13,285 nucleotides of DNA from JBAXSK01 sp044358815 (GTDB lineage Bacteria; Cyanobacteriota; Cyanobacteriia; Pseudanabaenales; Pseudanabaenaceae), in contig JBIKNH010000124.1 of the NCBI GenBank assembly GCA_044358815.1, positions 1-13,285 of the forward strand. The letters are read 5' to 3'. The stretch's first letter is position 1. Every line of letters begins with the position of its first letter. Below, one piece after another: positions 6,228-13,285 of the stretch. Both the position numbers and the translations under genes were made by a program. The notes under the pieces were generated by a model. That model did not search any database. It was not told the DNA's origin and was given only the letters and a program-made list of their open reading frames with translations.

Positions 6228-7712
6228 TCACGGCAACACTTGCACCACCGTGTCTAAAGAGACAATCTCAAATAATTCTCGAATATCTTCACTGTACATC
6301 CTGAGGCAACCGTGAGAAGCCGCCTGACCCACAGAATTACGGTTGCTCGTACCATGAAAACCCGCCCAGTTTTTACCATCACTCCAAAAACCAATCCAGC
6401 GATCGCCCAAGGGGTTGTCCGGATCATTGCTGGGAATCACTTCGCCATTGAAAGGGTTTTGCCATGCGGGATCTTTGACTAGCTGCTGCACCCGATATGT
6501 GCCCTTGGGGGTTTCCCAACCAGCCCGCCCGACGGCAATGGGATAGGTTTTAATGGGGGCGGCTCCAGCATAGGCAGTGACAGTGCGGCGAAATAAATGC
6601 ACCTCTAGGCGGGTAATTTTGACATTACGCAAATCCAGCTTGGACGGTATGGCAGGGGAAATATACACCGATGGCATTTTCGTGATCTTGCGCCGATCCA
6701 CATACATCTGATGGATCAGTGCCAATAAATCCCCTCTGGTAATTCCACTAGTTAAATTGAGTTGTTGGTGATTTGGGAAATTTACGACTAATTCCCGTCG
6801 CCGCAACGCCGCCACACTCCCCACCATCGGGCGCGGGATTTCGGTACTGTCTTGATAGTCCGTCACCAAAGTTAGACTATCCTCTAGGGACGGAATCGGT
6901 AATTGTAACGCTTTTGCAATGGCTACCAATGCCTGCCCCCGACTCACTGGCGCATCAGGGGAAAATGTGCGATCCGCAGAACCTGCTAACCAACCTCTTT
7001 TTACCGCAAATTGAATCGCATCATAGGCAGGATGATCTGGAGATACATCGGTAAACGAAGTATTTTTCCCTGTAAGGAAAGATGTTGATTGATGAACAAA
7101 TATGACTTGCAAAAATCTAGCAAAGTCCGCACGAGATATAATTTGATTGGGTCTGAATAAGAACCCCGATGAGTAATCAACCCGCAGTGCAGTTAAGATT
7201 TTCTGGACTTCTGGAGCCGGAAGTTGTCGCTGCATTGACTGCCAGAAAGGTCGCGCCCAGTGACTCTGTAAATCCAAAAAGAAAATCGCTTTAGAAATAC
7301 TTAAACTATCATTGGTTTTCCCTCGGCGATTTCCTTGGTGATTAATCACATTCCCTTGATGTGGTGCTTCTTCTAACGCTGCCTCTTCCGGTTGGAACTC
7401 TATCAGTTGAGATTTTAAACTGAGTTGGTATGGCAAAATCGTTTGACCATAAGCTGCATCAGAGCATCTGGTTAAATGACATACATTAATCTTATAGCTA
7501 GAAAAAATACTAAGGTCGATGCCAATACCTACTAGTAAATAGAGCAATAAAGGTTTAATATTATAGTTGTGAATGGAATTGAATTTACGACCCGATTTAC
7601 GACCCGACTTATAGCCTAACTGATGACTTAATTCATGATCTGATTTATGCCTTGATCTGCCAGTTGATTCACGACTTGGCATAGGCTGAGACTGAGCTAG
7701 GGGCGTATTCAT
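6228..7712 (-). CDS. SLH-domain L,D-transpeptidase (YkuD), membrane-anchored
   Basis: A 494-residue protein. Residues 1-52 are a basic, probably cytoplasmic tail with a four-residue repeat (16-43). Residues 53-71 are the membrane helix. Three S-layer-homology-like segments follow at about 148-205, 219-270 and 285-338; the middle one is clearest (FTDVSPDHPAYDAIQFAVKRGWL...FSPDAPVSRGQ). Residues 365-494 are the YkuD catalytic domain, with H453-G and S466-H-G-C469-L-R471 forming the HG...SHGCLR signature; C469 is the nucleophile. Such enzymes make 3-3 crosslinks in peptidoglycan or attach proteins to it; SLH repeats bind cell-wall polymers, so the protein should act at the wall from the inner membrane. 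The ATG at 7712 is the longest start and has no strong Shine-Dalgarno. M11 is an alternative that keeps the helix and repeat tail. Confidence 0.9.
   Translation of the reverse strand: MNTPLAQSQPMPSRESTGRSRHKSDHELSHQLGYKSGRKSGRKFNSIHNYNIKPLLLYLLVGIGIDLSIFSSYKINVCHLTRCSDAAYGQTILPYQLSLKSQLIEFQPEEAALEEAPHQGNVINHQGNRRGKTNDSLSISKAIFFLDLQSHWARPFWQSMQRQLPAPEVQKILTALRVDYSSGFLFRPNQIISRADFARFLQVIFVHQSTSFLTGKNTSFTDVSPDHPAYDAIQFAVKRGWLAGSADRTFSPDAPVSRGQALVAIAKALQLPIPSLEDSLTLVTDYQDSTEIPRPMVGSVAALRRRELVVNFPNHQQLNLTSGITRGDLLALIHQMYVDRRKITKMPSVYISPAIPSKLDLRNVKITRLEVHLFRRTVTAYAGAAPIKTYPIAVGRAGWETPKGTYRVQQLVKDPAWQNPFNGEVIPSNDPDNPLGDRWIGFWSDGKNWAGFHGTSNRNSVGQAASHGCLRMYSEDIRELFEIVSLDTVVQVLP
7584..7667 (-). repeat. 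Degenerate 12-bp coding repeat in the transpeptidase tail
   Basis: Residues 16-43 divide into seven tetrapeptides: STGR, SRHK, SDHE, LSHQ, LGYK, SGRK and SGRK. At DNA level these are seven 12-bp units with a minus-strand consensus near aagtcrtraatc (frame-shifted by a few bases from the peptide units). The last two peptide units are identical and the others diverged. The repeat makes a Ser/Lys/Arg/His-rich cytoplasmic tail, with no known function. Confidence 0.7.
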
Positions 7713-8248
7713 GCAAGTTCATTCGTAACCGGTAAATTATTAAGCAATATTGTATGGGATAAGTTAGCTAGTTGATCTAGCAGTAGCCTGATCTTAGTAA
7801 CAGATCTGAATACATTTTAGCCATAGTTATTAAACTCAAAAACATAGACGAATTATTTAGAGGAAACTACGAGATAGCTTAAGGGTAATTGATTAGAGTG
7901 GATTGGTAATATGGCAGCATTCGGGAATGGGGCTGAGTTGTTTTTAGAGAGTTGATAAAGAACTACTTACAGGTTATCAGATTTAGTTTAGGGCTATGGT
8001 GTGATTTCAGATCCATGAGCCTTAGATATTGAATCTTGCTTGAGTTCTTGAGATTAAGTTCTTTAAAGGGATTCGCCCCATCAGATCCCTGTCGCCAAAT
8101 TCAGATGATACGCTCCATTCACCTGTATGCAATGCCTGATATCTAAGCCTTGGTGTTGTCTTAGATTTAATTCTTTAGTATCCAGATCCATGACGGTTAT
8201 TGATTGTATTTATTGATTGAAATTACTGATTGGCATTGTTCTTTGAGG

Positions 8249-8308
8249 CGTTCGTCAAAACGTTAATTGAAGCGTTGATTAGAACGTTAATTAAACCATT
8301 GATTCAAA
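8249..8308 (+). repeat. Five-unit 12-bp tandem repeat upstream of ppsA
   Basis: Five contiguous units: cgttcgtcaaaa, cgttaattgaag, cgttgattagaa, cgttaattaaac and cattgattcaaa. The consensus is CGTTRATTRAAR. The array ends 7 bp before the ppsA Shine-Dalgarno and 24 bp before the ATG, so it probably lies in the 5' leader or across the promoter. Half-diverged units with the same core (tgattgaaa, tgattggc) extend upstream to about 8199. The T-rich to A-rich core resembles the 13-bp units at 2947-3286. Confidence 0.7.
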
Positions 8309-8314
8309 TATCTA

Positions 8315-8320
8315 CGGAGG
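8315..8320 (+). promoter_or_regulatory. Shine-Dalgarno of ppsA
   Basis: cggagg lies 12 nt before the ATG at 8333. This is slightly longer than the optimal spacing, but it is the best ribosome-binding sequence in the window and supports that start. Confidence 0.65.
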
Positions 8321-8332
8321 CTAAGTATTAGT

Positions 8333-10825
8333 ATGACTAGTTCCAGTACCCTTCAGTCCGATCTCGACCAAGCCCCCAGAGATCAAGCATTGATTTTGTG
8401 GTTCGAGGATGTGGGCATTGCCGATATTCCCTTGGTTGGTGGTAAGAATGCCTCTTTAGGCGAAATGTTGCGGGAACTAAAAGCGAAAGGAGTCAACGTT
8501 CCCAATGGTTTTGCTACCACCTCCTATGCCTATCGTTACTTTATCGAAAAAGCCGGACTAGAAACGCAACTGCGCCAACTGTTTGCGGATCTCGATGTGG
8601 AAGACATGTTGAATCTACGGGAACGCGGTCGCCAAGCCCGATCTCTAGTTCTGAATACACCATTTCCCCAAGATTTACAACTGGCAATTGCGACGGCTTA
8701 TAAACGCCTCTGTGAAATGTATGGTTACAGTGCCAAATTCTGTGATCGTCTGGAGGCAGATCAACGGGAAAACTGCTTGGCGAAAGGTCCTGATGTGGAT
8801 GTGGCGGTCCGTTCTAGTGCTACGGCAGAAGACTTGCCCGATGCCAGTTTTGCTGGTCAACAGGAAACTTATTTGAATGTTTATGGCATTAATGAAGTTC
8901 TCGATGCCTGTCATCACTGTTTCGCTTCTTTGTTTACGGATCGGGCAATTTCTTACCGTACCATTAAAGGCTTTGATCACTTTGATGTGGCGCTGTCCGT
9001 CGGTGTCCAGAAAATGGTCCGCTCTGATTTGGCTTGTTCCGGTGTCATGTTCTCGATTGATACAGAAACGGGCTTCAAGAATGCGGCACTAATTACCGCT
9101 GCCTATGGTTTGGGAGAAAATGTCGTTCAAGGGGCAGTGAATCCCGATGAGTATTTTGTCTTCAAACCAACTTTAGCCCAAGGTTTCCGTCCCATTTTAG
9201 AGAAGCGTCTTGGTTCCAAGGAAATCAAGATGGTCTATGATCTTGGTGGCGGTAAAATGACCAAGAATGTGCCTGTTCCAAATTCAGAACGCACTAAATA
9301 TGCTCTCACCGAAGAGGAGATTCTGCAATTGGCAAAATGGGCGGTGATCATTGAAGATCACTATTCAGCGGTGCGGGGTAAATTCACACCAATGGATATT
9401 GAATGGGCAAAAGATGGTGCAACGGAAGAGTTATTTATCGTACAGGCTCGACCGGAAACGGTGCAGTCCCAAAAGTCCGGTAATATTCTCCGTTCCTATC
9501 GCCTCGATGCCGCTGGTGAAGTCCTAATCACGGGTCGTGCCGTCGGTGAAGCCATTGGTCAAGGTAAAGCGAGAGTAATTCTGGATGTGCATCGGATTGA
9601 TGAATTCTGTGCTGGCGATGTGTTGGTAACCAATAAGACCGACCCTGATTGGGAACCGATCATGAAGAAAGCCAGCGCCATCGTCACCAACCAAGGCGGA
9701 CGCACCTGTCACGCGGCGATTATTGCACGGGAAATGGGTATTCCGGCGATTGTCGGTTGTGGTAATGCCACCGGTGTGATTAAGAGCGATCAGGAATTGA
9801 CCGTCTCCTGTGCTGAAGGTGAAGAAGGGCGGGTTTATGCTGGACTATTGCCTTTCACATTATTGGAAACTCCCATTGATAACTTGCCCAAGTTGAACAC
9901 GCAAATCTTGATGAATGTGGGTAATCCAGAGGAAGCCTTTGGTTTGTCAGCGATTCCTTGTGATGGTGTGGGTTTGGCACGGATGGAGTTCATTATTGCC
10001 AATCACATTAAAGCCCATCCCTTGGCATTACTGCATTTCGACACGTTGCAAGACAAAGCCGCTAAATGGGAAATCTCCCAAATGACCGCCATCTACGAAA
10101 ATAAAGCTGATTTCTTCGTGGATAAATTGGCGCGAGGCATTGGCACGATTGCGGCGGCTTTCTATCCCAAACCGGTAGTGGTGCGGATGTCTGATTTCAA
10201 GAGTAATGAATATGCGAATCTGCTGGGCGGTCGGGAATTTGAACCCAACGAAGAAAACCCGATGATCGGCTGGCGGGGCGCATCTCGTTACTATGACCCT
10301 AACTATCGCGAAGCCTATGCTTTGGAATGCCAAGCCTTGAAGCGGGTGCGGGATGACATGGGCTTAGTGAATGTGATTCCGATGATTCCATTCTGTCGGA
10401 CTCCAGATGAAGGGCGCAAAGTCTTGGCAGAGATGGCAAAACATGGTTTGGAACGCGGTCGCAATGGCTTACAAGTCTATGTGATGTGTGAAATTCCTAG
10501 CAATGTGATTTTGGCTGATGAGTTCGCTCAGGTATTTGACGGCTTCTCCATTGGTTCCAATGATTTAACCCAATTGACCCTTGGTTTAGATCGGGATTCA
10601 GCTTTGGTATCTCACATTTTCGACGAACGGAACGAAGGTGTGAAAACAATGATTCGTATGGTCATCGAGAAAGCCAAGAAGAACGGCGTGAAAATCGGCA
10701 TTTGCGGTCAAGCTCCCAGCGACTATCCTGAATTTGCACAGTTCCTGCTAGAGTTGGGCATTGACTCCATTAGTTTGAATCCTGACTCTGTAATCAAAAC
10801 TATGTTGGTTTTAGGTCAAAGTTAG
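8333..10825 (+). CDS. ppsA: Phosphoenolpyruvate synthase (pyruvate, water dikinase)
   Basis: An 830-residue cytoplasmic enzyme that converts pyruvate + ATP + H2O to phosphoenolpyruvate + AMP + phosphate, the gluconeogenic step. Domains in order: nucleotide-binding PPDK_N (about 20-375; VGGKNASLGEML 35-46, VRSSATAEDLPDASFAGQQET 159-179), swivelling phosphohistidine domain (about 395-505; GGRTCHAAII with phospho-acceptor H460), and PEP/pyruvate-binding TIM barrel (about 525-828; VGLARMEF 546-553, RMSDFKSNEY 618-627, NPMIGWRG 642-649, SIGSNDLTQLTLGLDRDS 739-756, ICGQAP with catalytic C791). The water-dikinase rather than pyruvate-phosphate-dikinase class is supported by domain motifs and length; it is about 40 residues longer than the E. 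coli enzyme, partly a longer N-terminus. The upstream 12-bp array and the downstream terminator suggest a single-gene transcript. Confidence 0.96.
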   Translation: MTSSSTLQSDLDQAPRDQALILWFEDVGIADIPLVGGKNASLGEMLRELKAKGVNVPNGFATTSYAYRYFIEKAGLETQLRQLFADLDVEDMLNLRERGRQARSLVLNTPFPQDLQLAIATAYKRLCEMYGYSAKFCDRLEADQRENCLAKGPDVDVAVRSSATAEDLPDASFAGQQETYLNVYGINEVLDACHHCFASLFTDRAISYRTIKGFDHFDVALSVGVQKMVRSDLACSGVMFSIDTETGFKNAALITAAYGLGENVVQGAVNPDEYFVFKPTLAQGFRPILEKRLGSKEIKMVYDLGGGKMTKNVPVPNSERTKYALTEEEILQLAKWAVIIEDHYSAVRGKFTPMDIEWAKDGATEELFIVQARPETVQSQKSGNILRSYRLDAAGEVLITGRAVGEAIGQGKARVILDVHRIDEFCAGDVLVTNKTDPDWEPIMKKASAIVTNQGGRTCHAAIIAREMGIPAIVGCGNATGVIKSDQELTVSCAEGEEGRVYAGLLPFTLLETPIDNLPKLNTQILMNVGNPEEAFGLSAIPCDGVGLARMEFIIANHIKAHPLALLHFDTLQDKAAKWEISQMTAIYENKADFFVDKLARGIGTIAAAFYPKPVVVRMSDFKSNEYANLLGGREFEPNEENPMIGWRGASRYYDPNYREAYALECQALKRVRDDMGLVNVIPMIPFCRTPDEGRKVLAEMAKHGLERGRNGLQVYVMCEIPSNVILADEFAQVFDGFSIGSNDLTQLTLGLDRDSALVSHIFDERNEGVKTMIRMVIEKAKKNGVKIGICGQAPSDYPEFAQFLLELGIDSISLNPDSVIKTMLVLGQS

Positions 10826-10831
10826 GAAAAC

Positions 10832-10867
10832 TAGCTCTAGGGTGAGTATTCACTCTAAATTTAGCTA
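10832..10867 (+). other. Stem-loop just after ppsA
   Basis: agggtga (10839-10845) pairs with tcactct (10850-10856) around a gtat loop, with one G-T wobble. Flanking tagct (10832-10836) pairs with agcta (10863-10867), giving an interrupted longer stem. No T-run follows, so a 3'-end stability or processing element is more likely than a terminator. Confidence 0.4.
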
Positions 10868-10880
10868 AAATCTAAGTAAT

Positions 10881-10919
10881 AAATACATCCAGGGATTTAA
10901 GATCTTTGGGTGTATTTTT
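10881..10919 (+). terminator. Intrinsic terminator of ppsA
   Basis: aaatacatcc (10881-10890) pairs with gggtgtattt (10908-10917) through ten positions with one T-G wobble, and the stem ends in a T-run (attttt, 10914-10919). It lies about 55 bp after the ppsA stop. This is the most convincing terminator in the window. Confidence 0.75.
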
Positions 10920-10965
10920 GACTGTAAACTACTAAATTAAAAATGGCACGTTATTTGGGGTCATT

Positions 10966-11025
10966 GTCAGACAAGATGTCTGACCTACGAGCTATCAAGA
11001 AAGGTGGAGCGGACATCTTGTCCGT
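10966..11025. repeat. Paired palindromes, interspersed-repeat-like element
   Basis: gtcagac-aagat-gtctgac (10966-10984) is a perfect 7-bp palindrome with a 5-nt spacer. cggac-atctt-gtccg (11010-11024) is a second palindrome, and the two 15-bp cores are reverse complements at 13 of 15 positions. The element can therefore form two small hairpins or one long one. It resembles the short palindromic interspersed repeats common between cyanobacterial genes; I recall the GACAAGATGTC type but cannot confirm family membership here. It lies between the ppsA terminator and the next gene. Confidence 0.6.
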
Positions 11026-11069
11026 TGAACTGTCTGCTTTGTTGTGGCATCCTTAACTGAAATAACTAT

Positions 11070-11549
11070 ATGTCTTCTTATCAAGTCAGTCAGAAAATAA
11101 AAGTTTTTTTATTAATTTTTGGCATTACATTAAGCAGTATTAGTTTAGTTTGGCTGTGGTTAATTAATTCCTCCCCGACACAACCTTGCCCTAATCTCAC
11201 TGATAAATTAGCTAATCCCCATGAATATCTGATCATCCCAGCCACACGGCTTTATATCGCACCTTGGGCAGGGCAACATCGAGTCTATGGTTTGTTTTTA
11301 GTCCCCAACAAATATAAATTTAATTCTCGATATTTTAGTTTTTTAACCGTAATTGATCCTAATGAAATTAATCCCGTTGATGAGACTTCTACCTTAATAA
11401 AATATGAGGACTTAACAGCGCCAAAAGGTTATTATATTTCCCGTAATTATTTAACCACAAGGCAAAGTTTGGGTTATATTCTCACTGGAAAATCGGGGGA
11501 CTTACATCAAACTTGTCAATGGCAAATGCATTTGGTACGATACAAATAA
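11070..11549 (+). CDS. Hypothetical membrane-anchored protein
   Basis: A 159-residue protein with a basic N-terminus (MSSYQVSQKIK) followed by a hydrophobic helix (about 12-32, VFLLIFGITLSSISLVWLWLI), then an extracytoplasmic-looking domain of about 125 residues rich in Tyr, Leu and Thr. Two cysteines (40 and 149) bracket that domain and could form a disulfide. No catalytic motif or known family is recognised. The helix can be a signal peptide or an uncleaved anchor; no lipobox is present. The coding sequence is more AT-rich than ppsA or gor. No Shine-Dalgarno precedes the ATG. The length, the continuous frame and a sensible anchor-plus-domain layout support a real gene. Confidence 0.65.
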   Translation: MSSYQVSQKIKVFLLIFGITLSSISLVWLWLINSSPTQPCPNLTDKLANPHEYLIIPATRLYIAPWAGQHRVYGLFLVPNKYKFNSRYFSFLTVIDPNEINPVDETSTLIKYEDLTAPKGYYISRNYLTTRQSLGYILTGKSGDLHQTCQWQMHLVRYK

Positions 11550-11805
11550 TTTAAGAACTTGATTTGAGAATTGATGAGAACACCGGTTAAATCAGTCAGA
11601 GAGCTAACTAATTAAAATATTTTTCTATGATTTTCCATAGATGGTGCGCTAATGGGGGACAAATACCGTTAGAATAACATTAAGATAACTAGTCAAATTC
11701 TGCAACCATTAATCATTTGCAACTCAATCATAATCAATTAATCATCGATTATTAGCTAACTTAAAAGAACACAGTAATTAACACGAATCACCAGGAACTA
11801 ATTTT
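11550..11805. promoter_or_regulatory. Intergenic region upstream of gor
   Basis: 256 bp without a gene. It contains a 6-bp inverted repeat tctatg/cataga around attttc (11624-11641) that could be an operator, and a weak -10-like tagaat (11670-11675) lacking a good -35. The last 50 bp carry the gor Shine-Dalgarno, aggaa at 11793-11797, 8 nt before the ATG. Confidence 0.35.
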
Positions 11806-13176
11806 ATGACCTATGACTATGATTTATTCGTAATTGGCGCTGGTAGCGGCGGTTTAGCAGCTTCCAAAAGAGCCGCAAGTTATGGAGCCAAAGTAGCCAT
11901 TGCTGAAGGGGATTTAGTCGGTGGCACCTGTGTGATTCGGGGCTGCGTTCCCAAAAAATTAATGGTTTATGCTTCTCAATTTAGCAAAATGTATGATTAC
12001 GCCACTGGTTATGGCTGGTCCCCAGTAAGCAGTACGTTTGACTGGAACACCCTGCGGGACTCGGTACAAAAAGAAGTGATGCGTCTGAATCAATTACACA
12101 TCAGTTTCTTGGGTAAAAGTGGTGTCGAATTAATTAACGGTTTGGCGCGGCTGGTGGATGCCCATACCGTTGCGGTTACCACAACCGAAGGGGAGAAATC
12201 CTATACCGCCGCACGGATCATTATTGCTGTGGGCGGTGAAGCGGTGCGCCCAACGAATATTAAAGGTATTGAACACGCTATTACTTCTCGCGAAATCTTT
12301 AATCTGCCGAAATTTCCCCAGAGGTTCGTTGTGATTGGTGGCGGTTATATCGGTGTGGAATTTGCCGGAATTATGAACGGTTTAGGGGCGACGGTCACCC
12401 AAATTATTCGCGATCACTATGTCCTGCGCGGGTTTGACCAAGACATTCGCAGCCGTGTCCAAGCGGGTATGATTAACCATCACATCGATGTGCAAGCCTG
12501 TGTCGATCCCAATTCCATTACCATTGAGCCACACCACGACGAATTTATTATTTCATTTACGAATCGGGAAGATCAAGTTCAGAAAATCCATGTAGATACA
12601 ATTCTTGCTGCCACTGGTCGCCGCCCTAATCTGGATGGTTTAGGTTTAGAGAATGCAGGCATTGAAACCAAAAATGGTGCAGTGGTGGTGCATCAAGATA
12701 GTGCCACGAATCAGCCTCATATTTACGCCATTGGTGACTGTACTAATCGAGTGAATTTAACTCCCGTTGCCATTGCCGAAGGACGCGCCCTAGCTGATAC
12801 GATTTATGGTCATAATCCCCGTGCTGTGAATCATCGAAATGTGCCGTCGGCAGTATTTTCGCAACCAGAAGCGGCTACCGTTGGCTTAACGGAATGTCAA
12901 GCAAAAGAGCAATATGGCGATCTAGTTAAGGTGTATCATTCGGAATTTCGTCCGATGATTTACAGCCTTCCTAAAGCCGAAGAACGGGTATTTATGAAAC
13001 TGATTGTAGTTGGTGTGGATGAGCGGGTGGTGGGAATGCACATGGTGGGCAAAGATGCGGCGGAAATCATTCAGGGGATGGCTTTAGTCATTACGATGGG
13101 TGGCACAAAGCGGGATCTCGATAACACAATGGCAATGCATCCCACCACTGCTGAGGAATTTGTCACGATGCGTTAG
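11806..13176 (+). CDS. gor: Glutathione-disulfide reductase
   Basis: A 456-residue cytoplasmic FAD enzyme that reduces glutathione disulfide with NADPH. In order: FAD-binding GAGSGGLAASKRA (11-23); redox-active disulfide GGTCVIRGCVPKK (C42/C47); NADPH-binding GGGYIGVEFAG (178-188) followed by two arginines at R202 and R208 in the spacing that favours NADPH; FAD-contact AIGDCTN (308-314); and the dimerisation domain ending in HPTTAEE (445-451) with the catalytic His-Glu pair. The nucleotide motif is GxGxxG rather than the usual GxGxxA, as reported for the Anabaena enzyme. The domain layout and length are normal. The ATG at 11806 is preceded by aggaa at good spacing and puts the FAD motif at residue 11. 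Trypanothione and mercuric reductases share the fold, but the active-site and C-terminal motifs favour gor. An IS starts within about 57 bp of its stop. Confidence 0.95.
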   Translation: MTYDYDLFVIGAGSGGLAASKRAASYGAKVAIAEGDLVGGTCVIRGCVPKKLMVYASQFSKMYDYATGYGWSPVSSTFDWNTLRDSVQKEVMRLNQLHISFLGKSGVELINGLARLVDAHTVAVTTTEGEKSYTAARIIIAVGGEAVRPTNIKGIEHAITSREIFNLPKFPQRFVVIGGGYIGVEFAGIMNGLGATVTQIIRDHYVLRGFDQDIRSRVQAGMINHHIDVQACVDPNSITIEPHHDEFIISFTNREDQVQKIHVDTILAATGRRPNLDGLGLENAGIETKNGAVVVHQDSATNQPHIYAIGDCTNRVNLTPVAIAEGRALADTIYGHNPRAVNHRNVPSAVFSQPEAATVGLTECQAKEQYGDLVKVYHSEFRPMIYSLPKAEERVFMKLIVVGVDERVVGMHMVGKDAAEIIQGMALVITMGGTKRDLDNTMAMHPTTAEEFVTMR

Positions 13177-13233
13177 ATTTTCCAATTATAGAATCCATTT
13201 GATATCTTAAGAAAAAGACAAAGAGGTTACTCA

Positions 13234-13285
13234 ATGGGATATACAAGTGATTTAAGCGATAAGGAGTGGGAGATGATTGAACCTC
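13234..13285 (+). mobile_element. 5' end of an IS5-family transposase gene, cut by window edge
   Basis: The frame beginning at ATG 13234 reads MGYTSDLSDKEWEMIEP to the window end. This opening is typical of the N-terminal (DUF4096-like) segment of small IS5-family transposases common in cyanobacteria. agagg at 13222-13226 serves as a Shine-Dalgarno. Only 17 residues are visible, so the catalytic DDE domain cannot be assessed. The left end of the element should lie between the gor stop and this ATG, but I cannot place its terminal inverted repeat without the right end. Confidence 0.75.

Larger units (their letters stand above)
7713..8332. other. Divergent intergenic region between transpeptidase and ppsA
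   Basis: 620 bp without a credible gene on either strand; the only frames are very short. It should hold both divergent promoters. Seen on inspection: a 5-bp inverted repeat gctag/ctagc around ttgat (7767-7781) near the transpeptidase start; a possible minus-strand -10 (tacaat, complement of 7749-7754) without a matching -35; and the 12-bp repeat array (8249-8308) with looser tattgattg-type copies from about 8199. The middle portion (about 7800-8190) shows nothing I can name. Confidence 0.5.

Noticed and set aside
8675..8980. Minus-strand frame inside ppsA, and similar antisense frames at 9524-9712 and 10028-10333
   Set aside because: They are antisense shadows of a strongly conserved gene, with no domain or initiation signal.

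Overview
The window looks like cyanobacterial chromosome of moderate to low GC. The evidence is a Ser/Thr protein kinase fused to a GUN4 tetrapyrrole-binding domain, an SLH-containing L,D-transpeptidase, a cyanobacterial-type S9 peptidase, a small thioredoxin-fold [2Fe-2S] protein and a glutathione reductase with the GxGxxG NADPH motif reported for Anabaena. Most genes lack a clear Shine-Dalgarno sequence; ppsA and gor are the exceptions. I cannot name the genus from sequence alone.

Layout. Positions 1-2417 hold minus-strand genes: the N-terminal part of a secreted S9 peptidase (runs off the left edge), a [2Fe-2S] ferredoxin-like protein, a doubtful small membrane protein, and a TVP38/TMEM64 (VTT-domain) membrane protein. 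An 877-bp gene-free stretch (2418-3294) follows; its last 340 bp are a degenerate tandem array of about 26 units of 13 bp, ending 8 bp before a small hypothetical gene. Next come a plus-strand aspartyl/asparaginyl beta-hydroxylase-like dioxygenase (3690-4169), convergent with the minus-strand kinase-GUN4 fusion (4199-5893), and a minus-strand SLH/YkuD L,D-transpeptidase (6228-7712). After a 620-bp divergent intergenic region, the plus strand carries phosphoenolpyruvate synthase (ppsA) with a stem-loop terminator, a palindromic repeat element, a membrane-anchored hypothetical protein, glutathione reductase (gor), and the first codons of an IS5-type transposase at the right edge.

The genes do not form one pathway. 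They are mostly single transcription units: central carbon metabolism (ppsA), redox homeostasis (gor, [2Fe-2S] protein), envelope (L,D-transpeptidase, TVP38) and signalling (kinase-GUN4). There is no defence island, CRISPR array, tRNA or rRNA.

The most unusual signal is non-coding. Several intergenic regions carry degenerate short-period tandem repeats: 13 bp at 916-980 and 2947-3286, 12 bp at 8249-8308, 10 bp at 6121-6160. Three of these arrays end within about 30 bp of a gene start, and the 12/13-bp units share a T-rich then A-rich core close to (C)GTTTGAAAA when read toward the downstream gene. A 12-bp repeat also appears inside coding sequence, giving a four-residue repeat in the cytoplasmic tail of the L,D-transpeptidase. 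What these arrays do is unknown.
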